Below, one piece after another: positions 43,935 to 52,489 of a stretch of 64,000 nt of DNA (the first letter of the stretch is position 1; every line of letters starts with the position of its first letter). The stretch covers positions 1 through 64,000 of the forward strand of contig JACNKX010000104.1 in the NCBI GenBank assembly GCA_014381825.1, in the 5' to 3' direction. The notes under the pieces were generated by a model. The model was not told where the DNA came from, did no database searches, and saw nothing but the letters and a program-made list of their open reading frames with translations. A program made the translations under genes and the position numbers. This stretch comes from Planctomycetota bacterium (GTDB lineage Bacteria > Planctomycetota > Planctomycetia > Pirellulales > Pirellulaceae).

Positions 43935-45083
43935 ATGGACGTCAAGACATATCGAGCCAGTTCGCTGCAAGAAGCGTTGCAACAAGTGCGGCGCGATCTC
44001 GGGCCGGATGCATCGGTACTACACACTCGCGAGGTCGGCAACGGAATGCTACGCTGGATTGGGGGAAGGCAGATCGAGGTAACTGCTTCCGCTACCATCG
44101 ATGTGCCCAGTCGCTTGCCGGCGAAAACGTACGACGTGAATCCTGCAACCGACACGAAACCGTTGCCACCTGCTGACTATGATGACTTCCGCGCAAAATT
44201 CCGTTCTGATCTCAAGGGCAACACGGCCGAGCCAGATTCGCTGGTCGAACATCTTTCTCTCGAATCGGCCAAGACAACCAAGGGTGACCTGCCAGAGTCG
44301 CTGTTCCAACTATTCACGGATTTGATCGATGCCGAGGTCAGCGAAGATCTGGCTCGGGAGATGCTCGAACGTGTGCAAAGAGGGCTCTCCGCAGCAGACT
44401 TGAAAGATCGCATGTTGGTCAAGTCTCGTGTCGCTCGACTGCTGGAAGAAGAACTGAAATGCTCGGGACCGATTCATATAACACCCGGCACGCGACGGAT
44501 CGTTGCACTTGTCGGACCAACAGGCGTCGGCAAAACAACGACGATCGCTAAACTTGCCGCCAACTTCCATCTACGAGAAAAACAACGCGTCGGTCTGATT
44601 ACAGTCGACACCTATCGCATCGCGGCCGTCGATCAGCTGCGAACCTACGCAGACATCATCGACTTGCCGATGGAAGTCGTTTCCACCCCTCGGGAGATGC
44701 GGTCAGCCATCGCTCGCCTGGCTGATCTCGACTTGATCCTGATGGACACGGCTGGACGCAGTCCCAAAGATGACCTTCGCATTCAAGAACTCAAAGCCAT
44801 GCTGAATGAAGCACACGCCGACGAAGTACACGTCGTGCTTAGCAGCGTCGCCAGTCCGACAAGCATGAAGCAAGCCACCGACCGGTTCGCCGAAGTCGGT
44901 GCGACGTCCTTGCTGTTGACGAAGCTCGACGAAACGACCGGACTCGGCTGCATCCTGCCTGTACTTCGCAGCAGCAGGCTCCCGATCAGCTACGTGACGA
45001 ACGGACAGAACGTCCCTGAAGATATTGCGTCCGCGGATCGTCGTAAGTTGGCGAGGGCGATTCTCGGGACATGTGACGAATGA
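43935..45083 (+). CDS. flhF: Flagellar biosynthesis SRP-type GTPase FlhF
   Basis: FlhF sets flagellar position and number, often polar. The 382-residue protein has the B domain (MDVKTYRASSLQEALQQVRR at the start), an N domain (about 110-180) and a G domain with G1 VGPTGVGKTTT (about 192-202), VDTYRIAAVDQLRTYA, G3 DTAGRS and the TKLDET motif. FlhG regulates it and is encoded next, after a 99-bp spacer with two palindromes. Confidence 0.96.
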   Translation: MDVKTYRASSLQEALQQVRRDLGPDASVLHTREVGNGMLRWIGGRQIEVTASATIDVPSRLPAKTYDVNPATDTKPLPPADYDDFRAKFRSDLKGNTAEPDSLVEHLSLESAKTTKGDLPESLFQLFTDLIDAEVSEDLAREMLERVQRGLSAADLKDRMLVKSRVARLLEEELKCSGPIHITPGTRRIVALVGPTGVGKTTTIAKLAANFHLREKQRVGLITVDTYRIAAVDQLRTYADIIDLPMEVVSTPREMRSAIARLADLDLILMDTAGRSPKDDLRIQELKAMLNEAHADEVHVVLSSVASPTSMKQATDRFAEVGATSLLLTKLDETTGLGCILPVLRSSRLPISYVTNGQNVPEDIASADRRKLARAILGTCDE

Positions 45084-45115
45084 GATTGCTGCCGCTCATT
45101 TGGGAACGACGGTAG

Positions 45116-45157
45116 CTGAAGTCGCGAGACTTCAGAGAACGGAACTCTCACGAGTTC
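45116..45157. repeat. Two adjacent palindromes between flhF and flhG
   Basis: CTGAAGTC-GCGA-GACTTCAG (45116-45135) is a perfect 8-bp stem with a GNRA tetraloop. GAACTC-TCAC-GAGTTC (45142-45157) is a perfect 6-bp stem. The pair is flanked by GTAGC and GCTAT, so the whole block is roughly symmetric. It looks like an interspersed palindromic (REP/BIME-like) element rather than a terminator, as no T-run follows. Confidence 0.6.
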
Positions 45158-45182
45158 TGCTATGAGATGAGGGTAAACGACA

Positions 45183-46049
45183 ATGATCGATCAAGCCACT
45201 GAACTCCGAAAGCTCGTACTTCGCGCGATGCGAGAGCAGCCAATCGCAACGGGACCACCGCCTCGCCTGATCGTCTTGACGGGCGGAAAGGGTGGCGTCG
45301 GTGTGACGACCATTGCCGTTAATCTTTCGGTCGCGTTAGCGGAGCAGGGGTCGCGAGTCGTCATTGTTGATGGCAACTCGCATCGTTCGGACGTAGCGAC
45401 GCTCTGCGGTCTTTCCGAATACCAACGGGAAACGGATTTGTCCGAGGCGCGGCACGACATCCATGAAGCTTTACGTCCCGGGCCTTCCGGCATTCAAATC
45501 GTGCCCGGCCTAAGCTTACCCACCATCAGCGACCGCGATTTGGATGACAAACACTTGCGCGATCGCTGTGTTGCCGACATTTCCTACGAGCGTCTGCAAC
45601 GCCAACTCGCAACACTCGGAAGGCACGCGGACGTCGTGATCTTGGATCTTGGAAGCAGCGGTGGCGAGTTGACCCGGCGATTTACGCCGGTGGCTGACGA
45701 CGTGTTGCTCGTCACAACACCCGACAACGTGGCCGTCATGGATGCCTATGCTCGTATCAAGACCGACCTAGCGTCCGCCGCCGGCAGTTCACTGGGGCTG
45801 GTCGTGAATCTCGCGACAGGCACTCCCCAAGGCGTCGATGTACACCACCGAGTCAACAGTTCTTGCCAGAAGTTCCTCGGCACGACGGTCCACCTCGCCG
45901 CGACAGTTCCGCAAGATGGTGCGGCGCTGCGTGGTGCAGCATGCAATACACCCTTCGTGTTGGGTGAACCGACGGCTATCGCGTCGCGTGCAATCAATGA
46001 ACTCGCAAGGTGCCTTGTCGCCACGGCCCCCGAAACGAGAACCGCATAA
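45183..46049 (+). CDS. flhG: FlhG/FleN/YlxH-like MinD-family ATPase with altered P-loop
   Basis: This ParA/MinD-family protein restrains FlhF to control flagellar number. The 288-residue protein has the deviant Walker A region GGKGGVGVTT (34-43): the signature lysine Lys36 is present, but the usual P-loop lysine is Val41. Switch I (VDGNSHRSDVATLCGL) and Walker B (DVVILDLGSSGG) are recognisable. Loss of the P-loop lysine may weaken ATP hydrolysis. Position between flhF and fliA supports FlhG; no clear C-terminal membrane-targeting helix is seen. Confidence 0.87.
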   Translation: MIDQATELRKLVLRAMREQPIATGPPPRLIVLTGGKGGVGVTTIAVNLSVALAEQGSRVVIVDGNSHRSDVATLCGLSEYQRETDLSEARHDIHEALRPGPSGIQIVPGLSLPTISDRDLDDKHLRDRCVADISYERLQRQLATLGRHADVVILDLGSSGGELTRRFTPVADDVLLVTTPDNVAVMDAYARIKTDLASAAGSSLGLVVNLATGTPQGVDVHHRVNSSCQKFLGTTVHLAATVPQDGAALRGAACNTPFVLGEPTAIASRAINELARCLVATAPETRTA

Positions 46050-46212
46050 CTCACACTCCAATCAACAGGCGCGACATGCAAAAGTCGCGAAAGCATTATT
46101 TTCTGCTCAACCCAAACCGAAGGAATGCCGATAGAAAGAAAGCGCGTCTTTACGCCGCTGAACGTTAAGCTAGTCGGACTAGTAGAACTTTGCGGGCCAA
46201 ACGGAGAACGAG

Positions 46213-46455
46213 ATGGGTCGAACGTATGCTGGCATACTCGGTCCGCTCGCTTTCGTAACGATCTTGGCTCGTAGCGTTATCGATACCAGCAGCGTCGAGT
46301 CGACAATGATGCTCGCCACCATTTGTTTGTTCCTATTTGCCGGTATCGGCTATTTAGTCGGACAGATGGCGGACTCGATCGTTATCGAAGCCGTCAAAAC
46401 TAACTTCGACACAGAGTTGCAAGCTCGCGAGGCGGCCAAAACGAACGCTAGTTAG
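46213..46455 (+). CDS. Small membrane protein in the flagellar block
   Basis: This unrecognised 80-residue protein has two hydrophobic helices (about 7-24 and 31-51) and a charged C-terminal tail. GGAG lies 6 bases before the ATG, supporting real translation. It sits between flhG and fliA, 163 bp after the former. Place and size resemble small accessory genes of flagellar operons, but FlgM is excluded by the membrane helices. A role in placement or in the stator is conceivable only from context. Confidence 0.65.
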   Translation: MGRTYAGILGPLAFVTILARSVIDTSSVESTMMLATICLFLFAGIGYLVGQMADSIVIEAVKTNFDTELQAREAAKTNAS

Positions 46456-46502
46456 GAATCATTACTTCATCGCAAGATCAAAACCAACGGCCTTCGGGCA
46501 CA

Positions 46503-46551
46503 CACTCGCATGACGCGAGTGGCCAGCGTCACCTGCGGCATCGTTTGCCGC
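46503..46551 (+). promoter_or_regulatory. Two hairpins before fliA
   Basis: CACTCGC-ATGAC-GCGAGTG (46503-46521) and GCGGCA-TCGTT-TGCCGC (46535-46551) are perfect stems 32 bases and more before the fliA start. They could influence fliA mRNA stability or translation. No T-run follows either. Confidence 0.35.
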
Positions 46552-46582
46552 GTTTGACGTGAGACCAATCATGGAGGATTGC

Positions 46583-47419
46583 ATGGCTACGATTTACGCA
46601 CCTAAGAGACATCAGACACGGTTCCCCACGACCCCTCGGTCGAAGTTTAACGACGAAGAGATCAAACAGATCTGGATCGACTACAAAGCCGATCTCACTC
46701 GCAAAGAACTGCGGAACAAACTCGTCGAGCGATATCTCTCGTTGGTGCGATACAACGGTGAACGCATCTGGGCTCGTTTGCCTGAAGGCGTCGAGTTAGA
46801 TGACTTGATCTCCGCTGGCGTGTTCGGCTTGATGGACGCGATCGACGCGTTCGATATGAGTCGAGGCGTAAAGTTCGAGACCTATTGCGTGCCGCGAATT
46901 CGCGGAGCGATGCTCGACGAGCTGCGCACGATGGACTGGGTACCACGACTCGTCCGCTCCAAAGCTAGTAAGCTCGCCGAGGCTAACAAGCGACTCGAGA
47001 CAAAATTCGGCCGCCAGCCGACGCCACAAGAACTGGCCGCTCAGATGGAGTTGTCGGTTCCAGAACTCGAAAAGCTCGTCACGGAAGCCAATGCGGTTGG
47101 CTTGATCAGCTTGAATAAGAAGTGGTACGAGACGGACAGCTACAAAGATGTCCGCGAGATCGACATCCTTGAAGACAAGAAGGGTGAAGATCCGACGCGT
47201 CGTGTCCAGAAGACGGATCTGATGCGGCTAGTCACGAAAGGTCTGAATCGCAACGAGCGATTGATCATAATCCTCTACTACTACGAAGAGCTGACGATGA
47301 AAGAGATTGGTGCCACACTCGATCTCAGCGAAAGCCGCGTCAGTCAGATGCACAGCAGCATCGTTCAACGTCTCCAAACCCAACTTGGCCGTCGACGCCC
47401 CGAATTCGGCAACAAGTAG
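46583..47419 (+). CDS. fliA: RNA polymerase sigma factor for flagellar genes (FliA/WhiG type)
   Basis: Sigma-28 directs transcription of late flagellar genes. The 278-residue protein has the region-2 core (DLISAGVFGLMDAIDAFD, FETYCVPRIRGAMLDELRTMDWVPR in parts), region 3 (AEANKRLETKFGRQPTPQEL) and region 4 (ERLIIILYYYEELTMKEIG, DLSESRVSQMHSSIVQRL). A GTG at 46559 is in frame, but the ATG at 46583 has GGAGG 5 bases upstream. FlgM, its usual anti-sigma factor, is not in the window. A strong terminator ends the block. Confidence 0.97.
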   Translation: MATIYAPKRHQTRFPTTPRSKFNDEEIKQIWIDYKADLTRKELRNKLVERYLSLVRYNGERIWARLPEGVELDDLISAGVFGLMDAIDAFDMSRGVKFETYCVPRIRGAMLDELRTMDWVPRLVRSKASKLAEANKRLETKFGRQPTPQELAAQMELSVPELEKLVTEANAVGLISLNKKWYETDSYKDVREIDILEDKKGEDPTRRVQKTDLMRLVTKGLNRNERLIIILYYYEELTMKEIGATLDLSESRVSQMHSSIVQRLQTQLGRRRPEFGNK

Positions 47420-47448
47420 CTCGTGCCTTTGTTTCAATCGCTGCTTAC

Positions 47449-47485
47449 AAGCCTCGGTTCGCGTCTCGCGAGCCGAGGCTTTTTT
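47449..47485 (+). terminator. Intrinsic terminator of the flagellar cluster
   Basis: AAGCCTCGGTTCGCG (47449-47463) and CGCGAGCCGAGGCTT (47467-47481) pair over 15 bp, with one T-G pair and loop TCT, followed directly by a T6 run. It is a textbook rho-independent terminator 30 bp past fliA. Confidence 0.93.
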
Positions 47486-47628
47486 CATGGGCCGACTCCG
47501 GAGACGTACGACGACAAGGACTTGAGGAACGATCGTTGGTTCATTAGCGCAACGCCTAACATCAGCGACTTGCGGCCAGCGACGCTGAATTCACATTCCG
47601 CCCAGGCCGCAACTCCGGTGGATGTTCT

Positions 47629-48231
47629 TTAGTCAGCTCTCTTGATCCTTATTCGTGGACAGAGCCGACCAGTCCGACGCATGTACTCGCGATATTCCTC
47701 GCCAAACAACTCGCACATCAACTGCTCCTCGCGAGGCGTGCGAAGAAGATACATTGCAGCAAACGCCGGCAACACCGACCAGCCAGCGAACCAATTTTGC
47801 AACAGCATTCCCTGAGCAACGCCCCACAACCAAATTGATGCGTACATGGGATGGCGAACGTAACGGTAGACGCCTTGCGTGACGAGTTCATGATTTTCGC
47901 GCAGCTCTATACTAACCGACCAGTTTTGGCCTAAATCGGTGTGGGATCGCCAAAACAGCCAGAGTGAAGCCACCATCGTCGCGGCGCCAATCCAGGGAAC
48001 GAACATCGGAAGCCGATAATCCGCAAATGCGAGTAGAGGTGTGAACAAATAGAGAACGGGAAGAAGAAGGATTGGCGGAACCATCGCGGTTAACAGGATC
48101 TTTTCCAACCCATCGAAGCGACTGACAGCTTTCTTCTCGCCCCTGGTGCGCTCGATGAACACATGACGAATCCAGGAATAGACAACGAAGCCGACGAGAA
48201 AAAAGACATTCCAAGGTTGCAGGATATTCAT
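47629..48231 (-). CDS. Isoprenylcysteine carboxyl methyltransferase-family membrane protein
   Basis: The 200-residue integral membrane protein has about five hydrophobic helices. The SAM-binding signature of the ICMT/PEMT family is present at the C-terminal half: HELVTQGVYRYVRHPMYAS, then a PREEQLMCELFGEEYREYMRR end. Bacterial members methylate diverse, mostly unknown, substrates; protein prenylation is not expected. It is transcribed toward the fliA terminator. No partner gene is nearby. Confidence 0.85.
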   Translation of the reverse strand: MNILQPWNVFFLVGFVVYSWIRHVFIERTRGEKKAVSRFDGLEKILLTAMVPPILLLPVLYLFTPLLAFADYRLPMFVPWIGAATMVASLWLFWRSHTDLGQNWSVSIELRENHELVTQGVYRYVRHPMYASIWLWGVAQGMLLQNWFAGWSVLPAFAAMYLLRTPREEQLMCELFGEEYREYMRRTGRLCPRIRIKRAD

Positions 48232-48386
48232 GGCTCAACGCACGTTACGGCTTTGCTGGCTAACGACCACGATTGAGTTAACGCGGCGCGAAGGAAAGAT
48301 GAGGCTCGTCAAACCAAACAGCGCCGTCTCGAAGTCTTCCCAATCGTTCGCGCCGACGCTGGACTTACGAATCGATTATCGATTTC

Positions 48387-49124
48387 TCACGGATGAAACG
48401 ACGGAATCTCAACAACATTTCTCCCATCGATCATATCTTGAACATATGCACTGACTCGGTCGACCGTTCGCTCGATAAATGCGGCTCCCTTTTCGGCGGT
48501 GGCCATCGCGGGCTTCTGGTCCGGTTGGTCGGTCCACATCTTGGTGCGGACGTTCTCGGGAAACGCAGCGAGTGCGAACGATGTCTCGAACTCTTGGGCG
48601 TGGCCGGGAAGATCTTGCGGCAGGCGCTGACCACTGTCCATCAATTCCTCCGCGTCTTGCGCTGTGTATACATCCCAATACGGCATGAACTGCAGGTTCA
48701 CTTGATAGCGGCGGATGAATTGATCCCAGACGGCTTGCATGGGCGCGACGTTGCCGCCGTGTCCATTCAGGACAAGGATGTTTTTGAATCCAGCTCGATA
48801 CATACTGTCCACAAGATCGTGAACGACGGCCATAAACGTCGCTGGCGTCAACGACAGCGTGCCCGGATGGTTCATGTGATGCTCGCTGATACCGGCCATC
48901 AGGCCCTCCGCGACAACAACATGAGGCCGCAACCGCTCGGCGACCGCGTTGGCTACATGCGTTACGCTGCGCCAATCGTGTTCCATGGCCAGATGTTCGA
49001 GATGCTGCTCGATCGCCGCCACAGGAATGATCACGGCCTGTAGTTCGCCGGAGTTCATCCGTTCACGAAACTCGCGGCGCGTGTGTTTACGTAGCAGGAT
49101 CTGGGGAGCGTTGCTGGTCGTCAT
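48387..49124 (-). CDS. Creatininase-family amidohydrolase
   Basis: Creatininase-family enzymes are metal-dependent hydrolases of amides, such as creatinine, formamides and mycofactocin peptide. The 245-residue protein has the metal-site motifs IIPVAAIEQHLEHLAMEHDW (in parts), GISEHHMNHPGTLSL and VLNGHGGNVAPM. The ATG at 49124 follows GAGGA; a TTG at 49142 is less likely. The substrate cannot be told, as no pathway genes flank it. Confidence 0.88.
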   Translation of the reverse strand: MTTSNAPQILLRKHTRREFRERMNSGELQAVIIPVAAIEQHLEHLAMEHDWRSVTHVANAVAERLRPHVVVAEGLMAGISEHHMNHPGTLSLTPATFMAVVHDLVDSMYRAGFKNILVLNGHGGNVAPMQAVWDQFIRRYQVNLQFMPYWDVYTAQDAEELMDSGQRLPQDLPGHAQEFETSFALAAFPENVRTKMWTDQPDQKPAMATAEKGAAFIERTVDRVSAYVQDMIDGRNVVEIPSFHP

Positions 49125-49217
49125 ATCAAAGATTCCTCGCAAAGTGTCAGCTTCTTCCGGACGGAAGCTACAAGCATCTCCGCTCGGAAGTCGACTTGCA
49201 AGGACGCCGTATGACTT

Positions 49218-49745
49218 TTAGGCAGGTGGCGTCAACTGGCCCCACCGCCGTAAGCGATAGATGCAAATGAGATGATAGACGATATAGTAGGTTGGAATCG
49301 CTGTGCAAGTCGCCACGACGATACTGCCGAGCCAGAGTGGTGTCGCGATTTCAAGTAACCGCGTCCAGTAGAACTCCAGGCCAGGCCACCAACCGGGTGG
49401 AGGCTCCCGCAACTCGCTCCACCAATGCTGGCCGATGGGCTCCCTACCGAGCAATGTTCGGCCAATGAAATAGCAAGGATAGTAGATAATCATCATCGTC
49501 GCGGGGTTCGAGATCCACACGATCGGTAGCCCGACCGCTTTGTTAGCTCGCAACAACCACGCTGCAAAGACAACCAATACCATTTGGAATCCGAACGTCG
49601 GCGTAAAAGTAACAAACACACCTATCGCCGCTCCCAACGCAAGGCGTCCAGGCGGATCATCAGCGTGTAAAACCGAATGTAGAACGAAGCGGCGGACCCT
49701 AGTCCAAGCGGTTTGAAATCGGCCTTTAACGCGACGTGCGAGCAT
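49218..49745 (-). CDS. DUF2062 membrane protein
   Basis: The 175-residue membrane protein of the DUF2062 family has the signature LALGAAIGVFVTFTPTFGFQ followed by WLLRANKAVGLP and SNPATMMIIYYPCYFIG. Three to four transmembrane helices are evident. The family is broad and of unknown function, sometimes next to glycosyltransferases. The ATG at 49745 puts the start near the domain; the open frame to 49850 has no family features. It precedes the creatininase gene in the same direction, with a 93-bp gap. Confidence 0.85.
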   Translation of the reverse strand: MLARRVKGRFQTAWTRVRRFVLHSVLHADDPPGRLALGAAIGVFVTFTPTFGFQMVLVVFAAWLLRANKAVGLPIVWISNPATMMIIYYPCYFIGRTLLGREPIGQHWWSELREPPPGWWPGLEFYWTRLLEIATPLWLGSIVVATCTAIPTYYIVYHLICIYRLRRWGQLTPPA

Positions 49746-50008
49746 GACGATTCGTCGGGGATTAGTTGTGCTCACGACTCGAAAACTACCTTGTAAGCAA
49801 GTCTGCTGGGTAATCAGGTCCACGTGCGACGCGGTCGTGCGAATCGCCAACGCTCACCCAGTGGTTGAACCGAAACCCCACGTCGGGCTGAGCCGCTCCA
49901 ACCAACGGGCGTATTACATTTGGTCGGATTGCGCGAGGTGCGGACTTTGGTGGGATCGTCGAAGAAATATGTTCGACGCCGTTTTGCGGGATTTATCTAT
50001 GCGCGCAT

Positions 50009-50050
50009 AAAAAAGGCCATGGTACGTCGCTCCGTCGTCATACCATGACC
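50009..50050 (-). terminator. Second minus-strand terminator
   Basis: On the minus strand GGTCATGGTA and TACCATGGCC pair over 10 bp with one mismatch and a 16-base loop, followed by a T6 run (plus-strand A6 at 50009-50014). It is 160 bp beyond another terminator, so it may serve a separate short transcript. Confidence 0.75.
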
Positions 50051-50211
50051 TCTATCCTGAAACGAGATGACCGGGGCCATCTCGCCCTCCCGGTATCCTT
50101 ATATGATTTGTATCGGCCCCGACGGTGGGTCGGCTGAAGCTGATTCTAGCTTTTCTTCGGCGTCTGACAGCCGAGGCACTCGCACTCGATGGCGTTACGC
50201 TCGCCGTTAAC

Positions 50212-50252
50212 AAAAAAACAGACGAGCCCCCTTCATGGAAACTCGCCTGTTT
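50212..50252 (-). terminator. Terminator of the Cys/Gly-rich protein gene
   Basis: On the minus strand AAACAGGCGAG and CTCGTCTGTTT pair over 11 bp with one G-T pair and a 15-base loop, and a T7 run follows (A7 at 50212-50218). It lies 112 bp past the stop of the gene ending at 50364. Confidence 0.9.
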
Positions 50253-50363
50253 CAACTCTACTCGGCGGTCACCAAACCATACTCCCCAGTCTGGCTCAGC
50301 TTCCGATGTCGTAGAAACATCTCGCACTGAAGCACCGGTCGCTTGATGTAACCAGCGCCGTAC

Positions 50364-51128
50364 TTAGTAGCTGAGGGGTTGTGCGAATGGATTCGCGAAC
50401 CCCGGTCGTCGCCAAGCCGAACGATCCGAGATCGAAGTCGGTGCAACGATGACCTCGGGCGGCTGTGGCGTCGGGTTGTCTATGGCTTCCGTGGGTGCTC
50501 CGTAGTAGGCCTTGTCGTATCCCTGAACCGGAGCATGTTCGATATAGCCACCTTTGCTGAAACCGCCTTTGCCGCCAGCGCAGCTACTGCAACCAACATC
50601 GCCACAGACGCTGCATCCGTGCCCCTGACCAAAGTGTAGCCAATCGAATAGGCCGAGACGGCAATGATGCTTCGGCCCACAGGGGTCACATGTATCGCAG
50701 CCTTTGCTGCCACAAGGATTGCCGACCCCGCAGCCACCCTTTCTTCCAAGTCCACGATAGCTCAGGTGTCCCCAACTCGACTTGCCACCGCAACCACATG
50801 CGTCTGTGTAACCGCAGCCGCCTTTCGCGTGTCCGTGGAGACCGCGTCCCTGACAACGGGAACGACAGGACTTCGTCCCACAACCCTTGCTCGAACAGAA
50901 GCCGTCCCACAAACCTGTACTGCAAGAAGACTTCTGCTCGCAGCATCCGCTGTAGAACGGATAGCCATGCATCGATCCATCCACGACGGCACTTTGCGTA
51001 GGGGCGTAGGCGTGACCTTCCACAACTTGTTCGGGACCGACATTCGAGGAGAAAATTCCAAAAATATCCGCCTGGGCGGGAGTGCTGATGGCAAAAGCAA
51101 TCAACATGGCTGAGAGAAACTTGTACAT
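50364..51128 (-). CDS. Secreted Cys/Gly-rich protein
   Basis: This 254-residue exported protein has a typical Sec signal peptide (MYKFLSAMLIAFAISTPAQA, then D). The mature part (about 60-200) holds about twenty cysteines in Gly-rich spacing such as GCGTKSCRSRC, ACGCGG, GCDTCDPCGPKHHC and CSVCGDVGCSSC; it has no CxxCH haem motif. The tail is Pro-rich. Cysteine-rich surface proteins occur widely in Planctomycetes, where they may build the disulfide-linked proteinaceous envelope; metal binding is another option. The ATG at 51128 has CAGGAG upstream and begins the signal peptide exactly; the longer frame to 51215 does not. A strong terminator follows. Confidence 0.85.
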   Translation of the reverse strand: MYKFLSAMLIAFAISTPAQADIFGIFSSNVGPEQVVEGHAYAPTQSAVVDGSMHGYPFYSGCCEQKSSCSTGLWDGFCSSKGCGTKSCRSRCQGRGLHGHAKGGCGYTDACGCGGKSSWGHLSYRGLGRKGGCGVGNPCGSKGCDTCDPCGPKHHCRLGLFDWLHFGQGHGCSVCGDVGCSSCAGGKGGFSKGGYIEHAPVQGYDKAYYGAPTEAIDNPTPQPPEVIVAPTSISDRSAWRRPGFANPFAQPLSY

Positions 51129-51526
51129 CGGTAGAACTCCTGTAAGTGAAGCGGTGCAACTCGCAATACGCACAACGGGACTGGAACCCAAGTTTCGCGG
51201 AAACATAATCCGCATCTCACACGCGCTACGCTAACCGTGCGGGGTGCTCCCATTCTGTTGCTCGAGACAAACACTGCCTCCAAGCCACTACTGTGCGTCT
51301 GTGGAAACATGGGATGCAATTGCGTGTAGAGCAAACGCAACCGTTGTTTTTTTTTCAACACTCCCAGCCGATAGCACACGTCTGGCTAACCCAAACCGAT
51401 CGTATCCCCTTGTCGCTCAATCGCTTGGATCTATCATCGAGTCTGTTGCCATTTGGCGACGCCGCACAGATCCGCATTGTGGTCGAGGGCCGCCTGTGCG
51501 GGTCGTATCATTTATGCCGCAGTGCC
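51129..51526. other. Intergenic region between divergent genes
   Basis: This 398-bp spacer should contain the promoters of the Cys-rich protein (minus) and the membrane protein (plus). A T9 run lies at about 51346-51354. If the plus-strand gene starts earlier than 51527, part of this region is coding. No other structure was recognised. Confidence 0.35.
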
Positions 51527-52447
51527 ATGCCGATTTTCGCCGTACTCATCATTGCATCTCCAACGCTCTGGGTGTTCCTACTCACCGTCACCGCGTGCGG
51601 TCTGTTGCTTCGACATCGGGCATTGGTGACAAGCACGACTCTGTCAGGCCCATGGCGGTGGATGCTGGGCAGCCTAAGCGCCATCGGCGGCACACAACTC
51701 GTCGTTGCATTCACAGCGAGTGGCTCGATGGATATTTCGACGGGTTGGACCGATGCAGTTACCTTTGCTGCGGCAGCAACTAGTTTCTGTCCCGTGATCT
51801 CTTTGCTCGGCGCGAAGCGTCCTCAAGATCGCGGCTGGCACTTTGTTGTGCTATCGCTTTGGGCGATTCTGGTGCTGCCGGTCGCCGAGAGTCTGGTGTT
51901 GCGACATGGCCAAATGCCAGATTTGCAAGGCGCACGTTCGTGGTTCATGTTGATCTTGATTGCGTTAGGAGTTGTCAACTCTCTCCCAACGCGCTTTTGG
52001 TTTGCCGCTGTTCTGTTCGGCAGCGGACAAGTCATGATGCTCGCCGCCTCGCTGCCGCTAGCTCGGGATTATGTCGAGTCGTCTCAGACGGCCATTGGAG
52101 TCAGTTGCTGCGCATTGGCCTGCATCGTGGCGTTACAGCTAGCGTGTCGCCGGAGAAAGATGCCTGCGTCGCTTAATCTCGTTTGGCACGACTTTCGCGA
52201 TTCGTTCGGTATGTTGTGGGGTTTGCGCGTGGCCGAGCAGATCAACTTCGCCGCGCGTTCGTCTGGCTGGCCGCTTACGTTACGTTGGCAAGGCTTCGTC
52301 GACGAGCAAGGCAAACCGCTCGATCTGGATCTGCTTCCTGAGGAAACCCGCAAGTCACTCGATCAGGCTATCCAAAATCTGTTACGTCGCTTTGTGTCGC
52401 CAGAATGGATTGCCGCGAGGATGGGTAACGGGATAGACTTACAGTAA
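51527..52447 (+). CDS. Polytopic membrane protein of unknown function
   Basis: The 306-residue protein has about seven transmembrane helices (IFAVLIIASPTLWVFLL, FVVLSLWAILVLPVAESL, SWFMLILIALGVVNSL and others) and a soluble C-terminal part of about 90 residues (NLVWHDFRDSFGMLWGLRV ... FVDEQGKPLDLDLLPEETRK). I do not recognise the family. The open frame starts at 51293, but the first 78 residues are not hydrophobic or ordered and the ATG at 51527 starts the first helix. A lipoprotein gene follows after 42 bp, probably co-transcribed. Confidence 0.65.
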   Translation: MPIFAVLIIASPTLWVFLLTVTACGLLLRHRALVTSTTLSGPWRWMLGSLSAIGGTQLVVAFTASGSMDISTGWTDAVTFAAAATSFCPVISLLGAKRPQDRGWHFVVLSLWAILVLPVAESLVLRHGQMPDLQGARSWFMLILIALGVVNSLPTRFWFAAVLFGSGQVMMLAASLPLARDYVESSQTAIGVSCCALACIVALQLACRRRKMPASLNLVWHDFRDSFGMLWGLRVAEQINFAARSSGWPLTLRWQGFVDEQGKPLDLDLLPEETRKSLDQAIQNLLRRFVSPEWIAARMGNGIDLQ

Positions 52448-52489
52448 CTCGTCCTCAACTCTAACATCATTTGTTCAAGGACCGAACTA

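Larger units (their letters stand above)
49746..50363. other. Intergenic region with two minus-strand terminators and a possible small RNA
   Basis: This 618-bp stretch has no convincing gene. Two intrinsic terminators oriented on the minus strand lie at 50212-50252 and 50009-50050, each listed separately. Between them a TATAAG-like -10 box (50103-50098, minus strand) could start a transcript of roughly 80 bases containing a CGAGATG/CATCTCG stem (50063-50084) and ending at the second terminator. The rest (49746-50008) should hold the promoter of the DUF2062 gene. Confidence 0.4.
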
